A stretch of 64,000 nt of DNA from assembly GCA_964606325.1 (NCBI GenBank), contig CAZSGE010000008.1:24693-88692 (forward strand), read 5' to 3'. The stretch comes from Berkiella sp964606325. Lineage in GTDB: Bacteria > Pseudomonadota > Gammaproteobacteria > Berkiellales > Berkiellaceae. The position numbers and the translations under genes were made by a program. Every line of letters starts with the position of its first letter. Position 1 is the first letter of the stretch. Shown in pieces: positions 36,227-44,917 of the stretch. Under the pieces are notes generated by a model. That model had not been told where the DNA came from. It saw only the letters and a program-made list of their open reading frames with translations, and searched no databases.

Positions 36227-38293
36227 CTATATTGCGTAAAAAACAGGCTCGAGTGGCACAATACACTGTTCTATCAAAATGAGCTCAGGAGCGTTTTCAC
36301 AATGGCATGTATGATTTTCTGGCTGAACTATATTAGCCGCCACGAATGATGCACTGTCAACGTCATGATCGGATTCAACATTATTCTCAACTTGTCCGTT
36401 CTCTAAAATCCCATTCACATCAATGCCATGTTGAACTTTGAGGATATTGAGCATCAGTTTATCACTCAAGTCATGAGAGCTTGAATCTTTAATCCAATCT
36501 TGAAATGCGCTGATGTAATGATCGGATGTCAATGCATCGGCAATTTTTTGAGCGTGTGAGTGATCAGCATCTGAATAATTATCTTTCAGATGAATTTCAT
36601 TGAAAATATCAAAAAGCGCTTCAATCGGTAAAAGAGGGTTGTCACTGATAAAACGGTCAATGACAAAATCACCATGAAAATCATCCCATTCTTGATAATA
36701 TGCCGCGGCAATGGCTTTCGCTTCATCCGAGTTGATATTTTTATTAAGTAACTCGATGTAAATTAGCCCTTCAACGGCATCGCGGTGACTTTCCCAACCA
36801 CAATTACCATATTGTTGATCGGCACGAGAAATTTCTTCAATCCTTTCAAATACACCATATTCATAAGCGTTTTCAAATTCAAGCACAGATTTTACAGAAT
36901 TATTGAGCACGTTATACATAAATTGTGGCGAAATAGCATCTGGTTCATAAATACGATAAAAATTGATGCCAGCGGGATCAGGGTTATAATCTGGTGATTC
37001 GCCATGGTATCTGTCGCCACTGTTGGCCACAACATACATCAATTGTGGCTTGGAAAGAATGACATCAATAAAATGGCCGTCCCATCCAGAAGGTAGCAAT
37101 ACTGTTTTACCTTGATCATAGAGTTCAAGCGCTTTATTTGCGGTTTCTTCAGTTGAGGCAATTAATGCAAAATCTTTGGCTTGATTGTAAATTTCAGATA
37201 AGGATGTAAAGATTTCTGTTTTGAGTGAGTTTTGGTTATCAAAATGAGGATCTTTTAAGAAAGCCTGTAAAGATTGCGCAGCTAATTCAGTTGTTAGTAT
37301 GCCGGAGTGTCCTTCAGAGAGAAACCATATTTTTTTGTCTTTGGTATAAGACATTGGGTAAATACCGCCTGTAGGAAACTGATGTAAGAGATCTTTAGCA
37401 TTAATATAAGCTGTGTTTGAGTTGTCAATAGATTGTGCGATTTGAATAAAATCAAGGAGCTTATTGGCTTGCTCTGTGGTTGTGGCATAGGAGGCAATAA
37501 ATTGCAAAACAATAGGTAATGGAATTGGAGCAATATATTTTTCGCCATCTATTTCCGCAATCTCGTTATACATAAGTGGTTCGGTAGCTTGTGACATAAT
37601 CACTTGTAGGAGTTTGAATGCATCATCAAGCTTGTTTTGTGATTCTAGATCTGATTTGGTATGTGCATCAGTTAATAGTTCAGGAAGAGAATCCATGAGT
37701 AAATTAATGCTATTGAGGCCATCACTATCTTGAAGTAATGGATCAGCTTTGCCTTCAGTTACTAAGGTGAAGGCAACATCAAAGTGCTTTTTATGTAAAG
37801 CAAATTGTAAAGGAGTATGATCTTCGTAGCCTTTTACATCGACTGTTGCATTAAGCTTAATTAAAGTTTTAACAGCCTCATTTTGGCCAAAGAGTGCGGC
37901 CACGTGCAATGGCGTAACACTTCTGGCATCTTTTTGATTGATATCATAACCAAAGCCATCATTCACCAGAACCTCAATTTGATCGCAATCACCATCTCTT
38001 GCTGCTAAATGCAATGGGAAATGAATGTTACTAGCTGATTTGCTATGAGAAAAAATTTCATGCGTTGAAAGGTCATCAAAAGACATTTGGTTATAATAAT
38101 CTTCAATGTCTTGTATACTTTGTGGAGCAGGGGCGGGTAATAACGTTTCAAAAAGGGTATTTTGATCTTCGCTTATAACGTCAGTGAAAAAGATACTTTT
38201 TTGGGGGGTACCTTTGTTCGGCTTGATTTGGTAAAGCTCATTCACCGATAAACTTTCTTCATGAATGTTCACTTTATTTGCTATTTCTTCCAT
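36227..38293 (-). CDS. Ankyrin-repeat protein, tandem paralogue 3 (GWxxH / NCxW domain)
   Basis: A 688-residue protein and the most downstream gene of a three-gene minus-strand series. Residues about 90-200 carry ankyrin repeats (FPLHLAARDGDCDQIEVLV, TPLHVAALFGQNEAVKTLI, HTPLQFALHKKHFDVAFTL). A middle block NAKDLLHQFPTGGIYPMSY is shared with the two upstream genes. The C-terminal domain has TVLLPSGWDGHFIDVILSK (His about 407), ANSGDR with the Asn 17 residues after the His, and QQYGNCGWESHRDAVEGL (Cys about 498), then YYQEWDDFHGDFVID. The His-Asn-Cys arrangement with a Gln just before the Cys is reminiscent of clan CE thiol enzymes (inference). A 91-base gap separates it from the preceding gene. 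The C-terminus is hydrophobic. Confidence 0.77.
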   Translation of the reverse strand: MEEIANKVNIHEESLSVNELYQIKPNKGTPQKSIFFTDVISEDQNTLFETLLPAPAPQSIQDIEDYYNQMSFDDLSTHEIFSHSKSASNIHFPLHLAARDGDCDQIEVLVNDGFGYDINQKDARSVTPLHVAALFGQNEAVKTLIKLNATVDVKGYEDHTPLQFALHKKHFDVAFTLVTEGKADPLLQDSDGLNSINLLMDSLPELLTDAHTKSDLESQNKLDDAFKLLQVIMSQATEPLMYNEIAEIDGEKYIAPIPLPIVLQFIASYATTTEQANKLLDFIQIAQSIDNSNTAYINAKDLLHQFPTGGIYPMSYTKDKKIWFLSEGHSGILTTELAAQSLQAFLKDPHFDNQNSLKTEIFTSLSEIYNQAKDFALIASTEETANKALELYDQGKTVLLPSGWDGHFIDVILSKPQLMYVVANSGDRYHGESPDYNPDPAGINFYRIYEPDAISPQFMYNVLNNSVKSVLEFENAYEYGVFERIEEISRADQQYGNCGWESHRDAVEGLIYIELLNKNINSDEAKAIAAAYYQEWDDFHGDFVIDRFISDNPLLPIEALFDIFNEIHLKDNYSDADHSHAQKIADALTSDHYISAFQDWIKDSSSHDLSDKLMLNILKVQHGIDVNGILENGQVENNVESDHDVDSASFVAANIVQPENHTCHCENAPELILIEQCIVPLEPVFYAI

Positions 38294-38384
38294 GGCGCAC
38301 TCTTCTATAGATCAGATAATTTTTAGTACATTTATTGTACTTTTTTTTTGGGGTGCAGCAAATAACTCCACCAAATAAACTATG

Positions 38385-40271
38385 TTAACAAACTAAAGCA
38401 AGTTCAGGATGGCTCTCAAGTGGCAAAAGTGGGCTGATGGTATGTGAAAAATAACTTTGATCTGGTGCATGAGAGGGGGACGTTAGTTCAGAGGTTGATT
38501 GTATGTCAATAGTTGAATGACTTACATCGTCGGTGTTGTAAGGCTCAAGTTTCGCTTGTGCGGGCTGTTCAATCCAGGCTTGGTACTCATCAGCATAAAG
38601 GGGTGACTTTAATGCTTGTTCAAGGCGTTGGGTGTGCTGTCCAAGTTCAGCGTCATGTTGGTATAGATCTAACATGTCTATCAATGCTTGAGCGGGTAAA
38701 CTAGGTGAATTTTTCATGTAGTTATCAATAACGAATTCGCCATGGAAATTATCCCACTGCTGATAATACGTTTTCGCTTGAGATTTTGCTGTTTCGCTTT
38801 GAACATTTTGGTTTAGTAGTTCAATATAAAGAAGTCCTTCCACGGCATCGCGGTGGCTTTCCCATGTACAGTTATTATATTTTTGCGTTTCTCTCTCGAT
38901 ATGATCGATAGGCTCACTAATGTCATATTTTTGAAACAAGCTGTTTTCAAATCCCTTTTGTGAATTTGTTAGCACATCATAGATAAAAGAAGCATCGATA
39001 CTTTCAGGGGAAAGTTTTCTGAAAGTATCGCCTATCACATTATTGTTTTCGACATTTTCACCACTATTCGCAAATAAATAAAGTGATTGTGCTTTGGATA
39101 GTGCTATATCGAAAAAGTGTCCTTGCCATCCTGAAGGTAAGAGTACGGTATTCTCTTGATGATAAAGAGACTCTAGTTCAAGTGCTGTTTCAAATAATGC
39201 CCGATGCTCGGTGCTCATTGCAGCTTGATCAAAAATAGAGACTAATTTGCTAAACACAGTTATTTCAAGCTCAGTGGCTCCTTCGTGTTGAAGCTTTGTC
39301 ACAAAAGCCTCTAAAGATTCTTTGGCAAGTTTTGTGGTAAATAGGCCAAAACTTCCTTCAGATTGGAAATGCTGATAATTTTTGCCCACTTTTAAATCAT
39401 ATGTTTTGCCCGTTGGGAACATATGTAATAAATGTTTTGCATTTAAATAGGCTGTTTCACTGCTATCATATTGAGCAACAACATTTGCTGTTGATAACAG
39501 TTTTGACATTAATTTATGATCTGGAGCTAATGACGCATATACCCTTAATATCATACTTACTGGTGAATAGGTTGTTTGTGCGGTATTATCCATCTGAACA
39601 AAGTCTGGAATTAAACAGCTTTGTGCATGTTTAGCAAAGAGTTCCATTGCTTCTAAATTATTTTCAATTTTTTTGAGGGTGGCACCTTGTTGATCCTTAA
39701 CATAGGTAGAAATATTCTCTGTCAATTCAGCCATCATCATGCTGAAAAGTGATTTAGAATGAAGTTTGATATTGCCATGTGGATCTTCATAACCTTGCTT
39801 TAATAAATTAGCAGCCACCTGGTAGTGATGCCTTAGTAAGGCAGGGTGAAGTATTTTAAATTTGGATACATCAGATGATGGCGTATTTAGAGCACCTAAA
39901 TGGATTGCTTTTTTATTAATGTCAACATCAACAGAGCTGTTTAATAAAACATATTTTGCGTTTTGAGTAAATTCATCAAACAATGATACTTTTACTTGTG
40001 TATTATTGCTTTGTTGCTGCGATTTAGGATTCTCATTAGCGCGGTGTGATTGATAACGTGCTACATCATGCTCAGTGTGAATTGCCTTTTGAAAGCCTTG
40101 ATGTGAAATAATCATGTCACTGGATGGTTCAATATCTTCTACCAAAATCATGTCATCAAGCATCAGTTGTACCGGTTCTGGCTCATTTTTAGGTAAAATA
40201 AGCTCAAGCTCTGCATCAGATAGCGTATCTTGCATGTAAAATTTAGGCACGATATCGTTTATGAATGACAT
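38385..40271 (-). CDS. Tandem paralogue 2 with degenerate ankyrin region
   Basis: A 628-residue paralogue of its two neighbours. The ankyrin part is eroded: only a remnant such as HPALLRHHYQVAANLLKQGY (about 140-160) remains recognisable. The middle block NAKHLLHMFPTGKTYDL and the C-terminal domain are intact: TVLLPSGWQGHFFDIALSK (His about 384), FANSGE with Asn 17 residues on, and QKYNNCTWESHRDAVEGL (Cys about 467), then YYQQWDNFHGEFVID. Retention of the C-terminal residues while the repeats decay implies that the C-terminal domain is the selected activity. It starts seven bases after the stop of the 40279-42381 gene, so the two are co-transcribed. Confidence 0.73.
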   Translation of the reverse strand: MSFINDIVPKFYMQDTLSDAELELILPKNEPEPVQLMLDDMILVEDIEPSSDMIISHQGFQKAIHTEHDVARYQSHRANENPKSQQQSNNTQVKVSLFDEFTQNAKYVLLNSSVDVDINKKAIHLGALNTPSSDVSKFKILHPALLRHHYQVAANLLKQGYEDPHGNIKLHSKSLFSMMMAELTENISTYVKDQQGATLKKIENNLEAMELFAKHAQSCLIPDFVQMDNTAQTTYSPVSMILRVYASLAPDHKLMSKLLSTANVVAQYDSSETAYLNAKHLLHMFPTGKTYDLKVGKNYQHFQSEGSFGLFTTKLAKESLEAFVTKLQHEGATELEITVFSKLVSIFDQAAMSTEHRALFETALELESLYHQENTVLLPSGWQGHFFDIALSKAQSLYLFANSGENVENNNVIGDTFRKLSPESIDASFIYDVLTNSQKGFENSLFQKYDISEPIDHIERETQKYNNCTWESHRDAVEGLLYIELLNQNVQSETAKSQAKTYYQQWDNFHGEFVIDNYMKNSPSLPAQALIDMLDLYQHDAELGQHTQRLEQALKSPLYADEYQAWIEQPAQAKLEPYNTDDVSHSTIDIQSTSELTSPSHAPDQSYFSHTISPLLPLESHPELALVC

Positions 40272-40278
40272 GATTGGG

Positions 40279-42381
40279 TTACATACTTAAGCTAATTGAT
40301 TCAAAGTGAGGCAACGGATCATGCGTTACTTGTACAGGTGCATGCGTTGTTTGTTCATCAGCATGAGTTGCTTGTACATCGGTGTGCAATTCTGTCGTGG
40401 TTGTGTCGTTGCTAGCATCATGTTGTAGTATCTTATTTTTAATAGCTGGTTTTTCGCCAAAAAAAAGATTTTTAAAGAAACCGCCAATACCACCACTGGC
40501 TTCACCTTTAGCTACTTCGGTTTTGTGAGTTGTATCGTTCAACTTTTCAACAACATGATAGGGTTCGAACAGCTTTTTAACTTCTTTACTATGTGATGTC
40601 TTCATTTCACTTTGGTACCATGATTTAAATTCAGCTCGATAATGATCTGATGTAAGCGCCTCAACGAGTTTAGACGCTTGCGCTTTTTTATAGGTTTCAT
40701 TTTCTTTTGTTACGTTTTTCGAGACATCTTTCATGATATCTGTCAATGCTTGTACAGGTAAGCCAGGGTTGTTTTTCATATAGTGTTCGATTTGAAATAC
40801 ACCATGAAAACCTTCCCATTGTGAATAATATTGTGTAGCCAAAGTTTTAGCTTTGGCTTTTTCAACGCCAAGATTTAAAAGCTCAACGTAAAGGCTAGCC
40901 TCTATTCCATGTTGATGACCTACCCAGGTGCAATTTTGGAATTTTTGTAAAGGGGTTATTTTTTCATCTACTTTTTCAACTAATTCATATTCATACATGA
41001 TGTCGCGTTCAAAATACATTTTCTGCATATTGACAGTCATGTCATGCATAAACTTGGGGCCAATCGCGCTGGTGTCATTCATATGATATAAATTTAAACC
41101 TGGTGTAAATTGATTACTTCTTGAGCCAGAATTCCCCGTAATAAATAGTTCATGGTTTTTAGATAATACAACATCAATAAAATGTGATTTCCAACCGGTG
41201 CCTAGTAAAACAGTTTCTCCACTTTCGTAGCGTTCATAGGCTTTTTGGGCATAACTCTCTAATTCACCGTTAGATTTAAGCTCTGTGGCTGCTTCAAAAA
41301 TTTGCGCTAATTTAGAGAATACAGCGAGCTTTTGTTTGTCAGCTCCTTGTGCTTTTAAATGTTCACAGTAAGCACTAATTGAAGTGCTTGCCCATTTAGT
41401 AGATGAGTGTCCAAAATGACCAGCACCATTAAAAACGGTTTTGTGATCATCAAAACTTAATAAGTATATATTGTTGCTTGGGAATGTATTTAATAAATTC
41501 TTCGCATGATCAAAAGTTTGCTCGGATGTATCGAATGTTGCAAGATCATCACTTAAGGCAATTAATTTATCTCTCACTTCGGTTGTTGGCGCTCGGGTTG
41601 CAAAATTTTTCAAAAAGTAACCAACTGGGAGATCAAAGGAATGGTTTGATCCTTCTATCGCTGTTTGATATAGAAAATGATCGCCACAATGATGGGAAAA
41701 AACATCAAGTGTTTTAATGATTTCCAACATCTCTTGAATAACTGCGGGATTCCTAATTTCTTCACTAGTTTTGTCTAAAAAGCTCATATAGCGATTTATC
41801 AGTACGTTTGTTGCGGTATTTTGTGCATTATTAAGCAAATATATATTGGCGCCATTTTCAACTAAATGTCTAGCAATCGCATAGTGTTTATGCTCAAGTG
41901 CAACGTGCAAAGCAAACTCGTTGTCAAAAGAATCATCATTAACATTTGCGCCTTTTGCAACAAAGTATTTAACGGCATCAAGGTGCCCGTAACGTGAGGC
42001 CACATAAAGAGGACGCGAGCTGGTAAAATCTTCTTTGTTAACATCGTAGCCTGATTCCACTAATTTGATAATTTGTTTCATATCGCCTTTGTGGGCAGCA
42101 AAATGCAATTCAAAAGGATTTTGTGCATTTACTTTAACTTGGCTAAAGCCTTGTCTTTCAAGACTGGGTTCAGCACTTGGGGGCAATAATTCAAGTAATT
42201 CATCTGGGCTTATTTGAGTATCAGGGCTTTCTGGCAAGGTAGCTACAATGGGATCTAATTCATCATCAATCGATGAGAACATATCTTTGAGTGAAATGGC
42301 TTTTTGATTAAGTTCTTCCAATGAAATGAAAGCGATTTCCTGCTCAATTGCATCTATTAGATCTTTTGTCTGCGATGTCAT
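40279..42381 (-). CDS. Ankyrin-repeat protein, tandem paralogue 1 (GWxxH / NCxW domain)
   Basis: A 700-residue protein and the first gene of the tandem series. Ankyrin repeats occupy about residues 88-195 (FELHFAAHKGDMKQIIKLV, SRPLYVASRYGHLDAVKYF, EFALHVALEHKHYAIARHL). The middle block HAKNLLNTFPSNNIYLLSF aligns with the other two. The C-terminal domain has TVLLGTGWKSHFIDVVLSK (His about 398), TGNSGSR with Asn 17 residues on, and QKFQNCTWVGHQHGIEAS (Cys about 483), then YYSQWEGFHGVFQIE. A glycine-rich, charged tail of about 90 residues follows with repeated Thr-His-Ala motifs (TTTELHTDVQATHADEQTTH) and ends FESISLSM. No signal peptide or membrane segment. Confidence 0.77.
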   Translation of the reverse strand: MTSQTKDLIDAIEQEIAFISLEELNQKAISLKDMFSSIDDELDPIVATLPESPDTQISPDELLELLPPSAEPSLERQGFSQVKVNAQNPFELHFAAHKGDMKQIIKLVESGYDVNKEDFTSSRPLYVASRYGHLDAVKYFVAKGANVNDDSFDNEFALHVALEHKHYAIARHLVENGANIYLLNNAQNTATNVLINRYMSFLDKTSEEIRNPAVIQEMLEIIKTLDVFSHHCGDHFLYQTAIEGSNHSFDLPVGYFLKNFATRAPTTEVRDKLIALSDDLATFDTSEQTFDHAKNLLNTFPSNNIYLLSFDDHKTVFNGAGHFGHSSTKWASTSISAYCEHLKAQGADKQKLAVFSKLAQIFEAATELKSNGELESYAQKAYERYESGETVLLGTGWKSHFIDVVLSKNHELFITGNSGSRSNQFTPGLNLYHMNDTSAIGPKFMHDMTVNMQKMYFERDIMYEYELVEKVDEKITPLQKFQNCTWVGHQHGIEASLYVELLNLGVEKAKAKTLATQYYSQWEGFHGVFQIEHYMKNNPGLPVQALTDIMKDVSKNVTKENETYKKAQASKLVEALTSDHYRAEFKSWYQSEMKTSHSKEVKKLFEPYHVVEKLNDTTHKTEVAKGEASGGIGGFFKNLFFGEKPAIKNKILQHDASNDTTTTELHTDVQATHADEQTTHAPVQVTHDPLPHFESISLSM

Positions 42382-42487
42382 GAGAATGCGCCTGTCATAA
42401 GTATGTTTAATAACTAGTGCGTATTCTCAATGATCTATATAATACAGCAACCTATTGCCGACAAAAGGTGCAATCTAAAAGACAAAA

Positions 42488-43429
42488 TCATTGGGCAGGA
42501 ACAGGATCAACTCGTAACCAAAGTGATTTTTGACTCGTATCTCTGGAGCTTGTGTGATAAGTGGTGGTTGAATTGGATCTGTCTTGGGCTTCGTTGCCAC
42601 CTAAATATGTCCATTTACTCATCGGCACAGTAATGACGGTTTGCGCTTTAAAGGTTGTATATGCTGCTTGTGTAGTATCGCCGATAGTGCCAGTGGGTTG
42701 ATCGTTCATAGTCGATAATTCTAGTTTTACGTCTTTACCCACTACTTGTGGCTTAACATAAAAACCATTGCTTAGATTTTTGTATTCATAAGAGTTTTCT
42801 GCTTCACGCGCATCACCCCGTGCATGATTTTCACCTGAAAAAGCACCATTTGCACCTAAACCACCGATCTGTCCGTCGCTTCGATAGTTTGCAGCGCCGG
42901 CATATTGATCTTGAATAAGTGGAATGGTCACTCCCGTTTTAATAAAAGCCACATTGCCACTATCAACAGGGATGGAGCTCACTTGGGTATCACTTTCGCG
43001 CGTTGTGGTAATGGTAACTGTGTGTGGACCATCAGGTTCGTCACCAAATGTGACATCACCGTTTGGCGTGATAGAGGTAATTTCGCTGGGTTTATCATGT
43101 CCATTAGAAACTGTAATCAATAATTTGGCTGCAGCTACATCGATTTTGGCAATAATGTCTTTGAGCGCTGCGATATTACTAGCACTTGATTGAATAATCA
43201 GCTGATTTTCAAACGCTTTGATTTGACCGCCTTTTTCTAAAAAGGGCTCTAATGTGCTTATCACATCTTGCGGTGTTCTATTGTTCAGAGTAATGATGGC
43301 TGTTTGTGTCGCATTAGATGCGGTTACAGGCGCGGACTCTTCTGCACAGCAAGCAAAGGTAAAACTGAACAAGCAAAGTAATAATAAAATTGCTGGATGA
43401 AAATAAGCTGTTTTTTTCATGATCTTCAT
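42488..43429 (-). CDS. Exported protein with secretin N-domain
   Basis: A 313-residue protein with a signal peptide (hydrophobic AILLLLCLFSFTFACC, cleaved near residue 30). Residues about 40-105 match the secretin short N-domain (NolW-like) pattern: TAIITLNNRTPQDVISTLEP, KAFENQLIIQSSASNIAALK and IIAKIDVAAAKLLITV. The rest is a beta-rich, Thr/Ser/Gly-rich region with VAFIKTGVTIPLIQD and QVVGKDVKLELSTM, as found in the conserved first part of secretin C-domains, but the protein is too short to form a full secretin pore. Similar stand-alone proteins occur in gammaproteobacteria; their function is unknown. Either ATG at 43429 or 43420 could start it. Confidence 0.72.
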   Translation of the reverse strand: MKIMKKTAYFHPAILLLLCLFSFTFACCAEESAPVTASNATQTAIITLNNRTPQDVISTLEPFLEKGGQIKAFENQLIIQSSASNIAALKDIIAKIDVAAAKLLITVSNGHDKPSEITSITPNGDVTFGDEPDGPHTVTITTTRESDTQVSSIPVDSGNVAFIKTGVTIPLIQDQYAGAANYRSDGQIGGLGANGAFSGENHARGDAREAENSYEYKNLSNGFYVKPQVVGKDVKLELSTMNDQPTGTIGDTTQAAYTTFKAQTVITVPMSKWTYLGGNEAQDRSNSTTTYHTSSRDTSQKSLWLRVDPVPAQ

Positions 43430-43470
43430 TCAAATATTAAGTTCGAATGAAGTAAATATAGCAAAGCAAA

Positions 43471-43541
43471 GAGAGAGGTTTTTCGCTGCACTCAGGATGA
43501 CAGAAAAAAATTGTCATCCTGAGTGCAGCGAAGGATCTCTC
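43471..43541. repeat. Intergenic palindromic repeat, family A, copy 1
   Basis: Arms TCGCTGCACTCAGGATGACA (left) and its reverse complement (right, 43513-43532) flank a short A/T loop, and the match extends outward through GAGAGA / TCTCTC. The same element recurs at 57604-57662 with CGTAGCGAAGGATCTC replacing GTGCAGCGAAGGATCTC. It lies after purB. Similar palindromes containing GCGAAGGATCT are scattered in many bacterial genomes. Confidence 0.8.
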
Positions 43542-43549
43542 TGGTAATT

Positions 43550-44917
43550 TTAGATCTCTTTCGCCAATTTCTCAGCGATACCAAGGTAATTACCAGGTGT
43601 TAGCGCTTTTAGCTGTTGTTTAACTTCAACTGGCAGCTCAAGTGAATCCACAAATTCTTGTAATAAGTTTTGAGTCATTTTCTTGCCGCGCGTTAAAGCT
43701 TTTAGCTTTTCATAAGGCTGGGCGATACCATAGCGGCGCATCACAGTCTGAATGGCTTCGCTTAATACTTCCCAATTGTTATTCAAATCATCTTCAAGTG
43801 CTTGCTGATTTATAGCTAATTTTTGTAAGCCTTTGTGTAGCGATTTCAAAGAAATCAGCATGTAACCACAGGCAACGCCGATGTTTCTTTGCACGGTAGA
43901 ATCAGACAGATCGCGTTGCATACGTGAAATAGGGAGTTTCTCGGCGAAATGTGCAAACAGGGCATTGGCTAAGCCAAAATTCCCTTCGGCATTTTCAAAT
44001 TGGATAGGATTCACTTTATGAGGCATCGTGGATGAGCCTACTTCAGTCGCCACCACTTTTTGCTTAAAGTAGCCGAGTGATATATAGCTCCAAAAATCGC
44101 GACATATATCAATTAAAATGGTATTGATACGCATTAGGCAATGAAAATATTCTGCCATAGCATCATGCGGTTCAATTTGTGTGGTATAGGCATTAAACGT
44201 TAAGCCAAGCGTTGTCACAAAATTTTGTGCAACCTGTTGCCAATCAACTTCTGGAAAAGCGGCCATATGGGCGTTGTAGTTACCCACAGCGCCATTAATT
44301 TTACCCAAAACGGCTATCGACTTAAAATGCTCAAGTTGACGTAATAGTCTCATAGCAATGTTGGCCATCTCTTTGCCCACGGTGGTTGGTGTTGCTGCTT
44401 GGCCATGGGTGCGTGAGAGCATGGGCGTACCGGCAAATTCATGAGACATTTTGCGCAAAAAGTTAATAATGGTTTCTATCTGCGGAGCAAGAACTTTTTC
44501 GCGAATATCTTTTAACATTAAACCATAAGATAGATTGTTGATATCTTCTGAAGTACATGCAAAATGAACATACTCTAGTAGATTACTCAAGGAATCATTA
44601 GTGGATAATTTTTCTTTGATATAATATTCAACTGCTTTCACATCATGATTGGTGTTCATCTCAATGGCTTTAATCGCATAAGCGTCATTCGGGTTAAAGC
44701 TATGGATCAGTTTTTCAAGATACTCATTATCTGATTTTGATAGCTCAGGTATAGATTTAATGTTTGCACTACTTAATGCTTGTAGCCATTTCATTTCAAC
44801 AATAAACCGATAACGCATTAAACCGTATTCACTGGCTATGGGATTAAGCTCTTGGCAATGATGTAAGTATCTGCCATCTAAAGGTGATAATGCGGTGATG
44901 GGTGATAAATTGGTCAT
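43550..44917 (-). CDS. purB: Adenylosuccinate lyase
   Basis: Purine biosynthesis enzyme that removes fumarate from SAICAR and from adenylosuccinate. The 455-residue protein begins SPITALSPLDGRY, typical of the E. coli-type PurB (456 residues). The catalytic regions are visible: LEYVHFACTSEDINNLSY, TPMLSRTHGQAATPTTVGKE with the catalytic His, and the flexible signature loop GSSTMPHKVNPIQFENAEGN. Its start overlaps the mnmA stop by four bases. In E. coli hflD sits between mnmA and purB; here it is missing. Confidence 0.97.
   Translation of the reverse strand: MTNLSPITALSPLDGRYLHHCQELNPIASEYGLMRYRFIVEMKWLQALSSANIKSIPELSKSDNEYLEKLIHSFNPNDAYAIKAIEMNTNHDVKAVEYYIKEKLSTNDSLSNLLEYVHFACTSEDINNLSYGLMLKDIREKVLAPQIETIINFLRKMSHEFAGTPMLSRTHGQAATPTTVGKEMANIAMRLLRQLEHFKSIAVLGKINGAVGNYNAHMAAFPEVDWQQVAQNFVTTLGLTFNAYTTQIEPHDAMAEYFHCLMRINTILIDICRDFWSYISLGYFKQKVVATEVGSSTMPHKVNPIQFENAEGNFGLANALFAHFAEKLPISRMQRDLSDSTVQRNIGVACGYMLISLKSLHKGLQKLAINQQALEDDLNNNWEVLSEAIQTVMRRYGIAQPYEKLKALTRGKKMTQNLLQEFVDSLELPVEVKQQLKALTPGNYLGIAEKLAKEI

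Noticed and set aside
36221..36240. CGCAAT / ATTGCG stem near the end of the third tandem ankyrin gene
   Set aside because: It overlaps the coding end and has no following T-run on the minus strand, so it is not a convincing terminator.
38325..38350. AGTACA-TTTAT-TGTACT hairpin followed by T-run on the plus strand
   Set aside because: It looks like a terminator on the plus strand, but no plus-strand gene ends there and the flanking genes are all minus; on the minus strand it is preceded, not followed, by the homopolymer.
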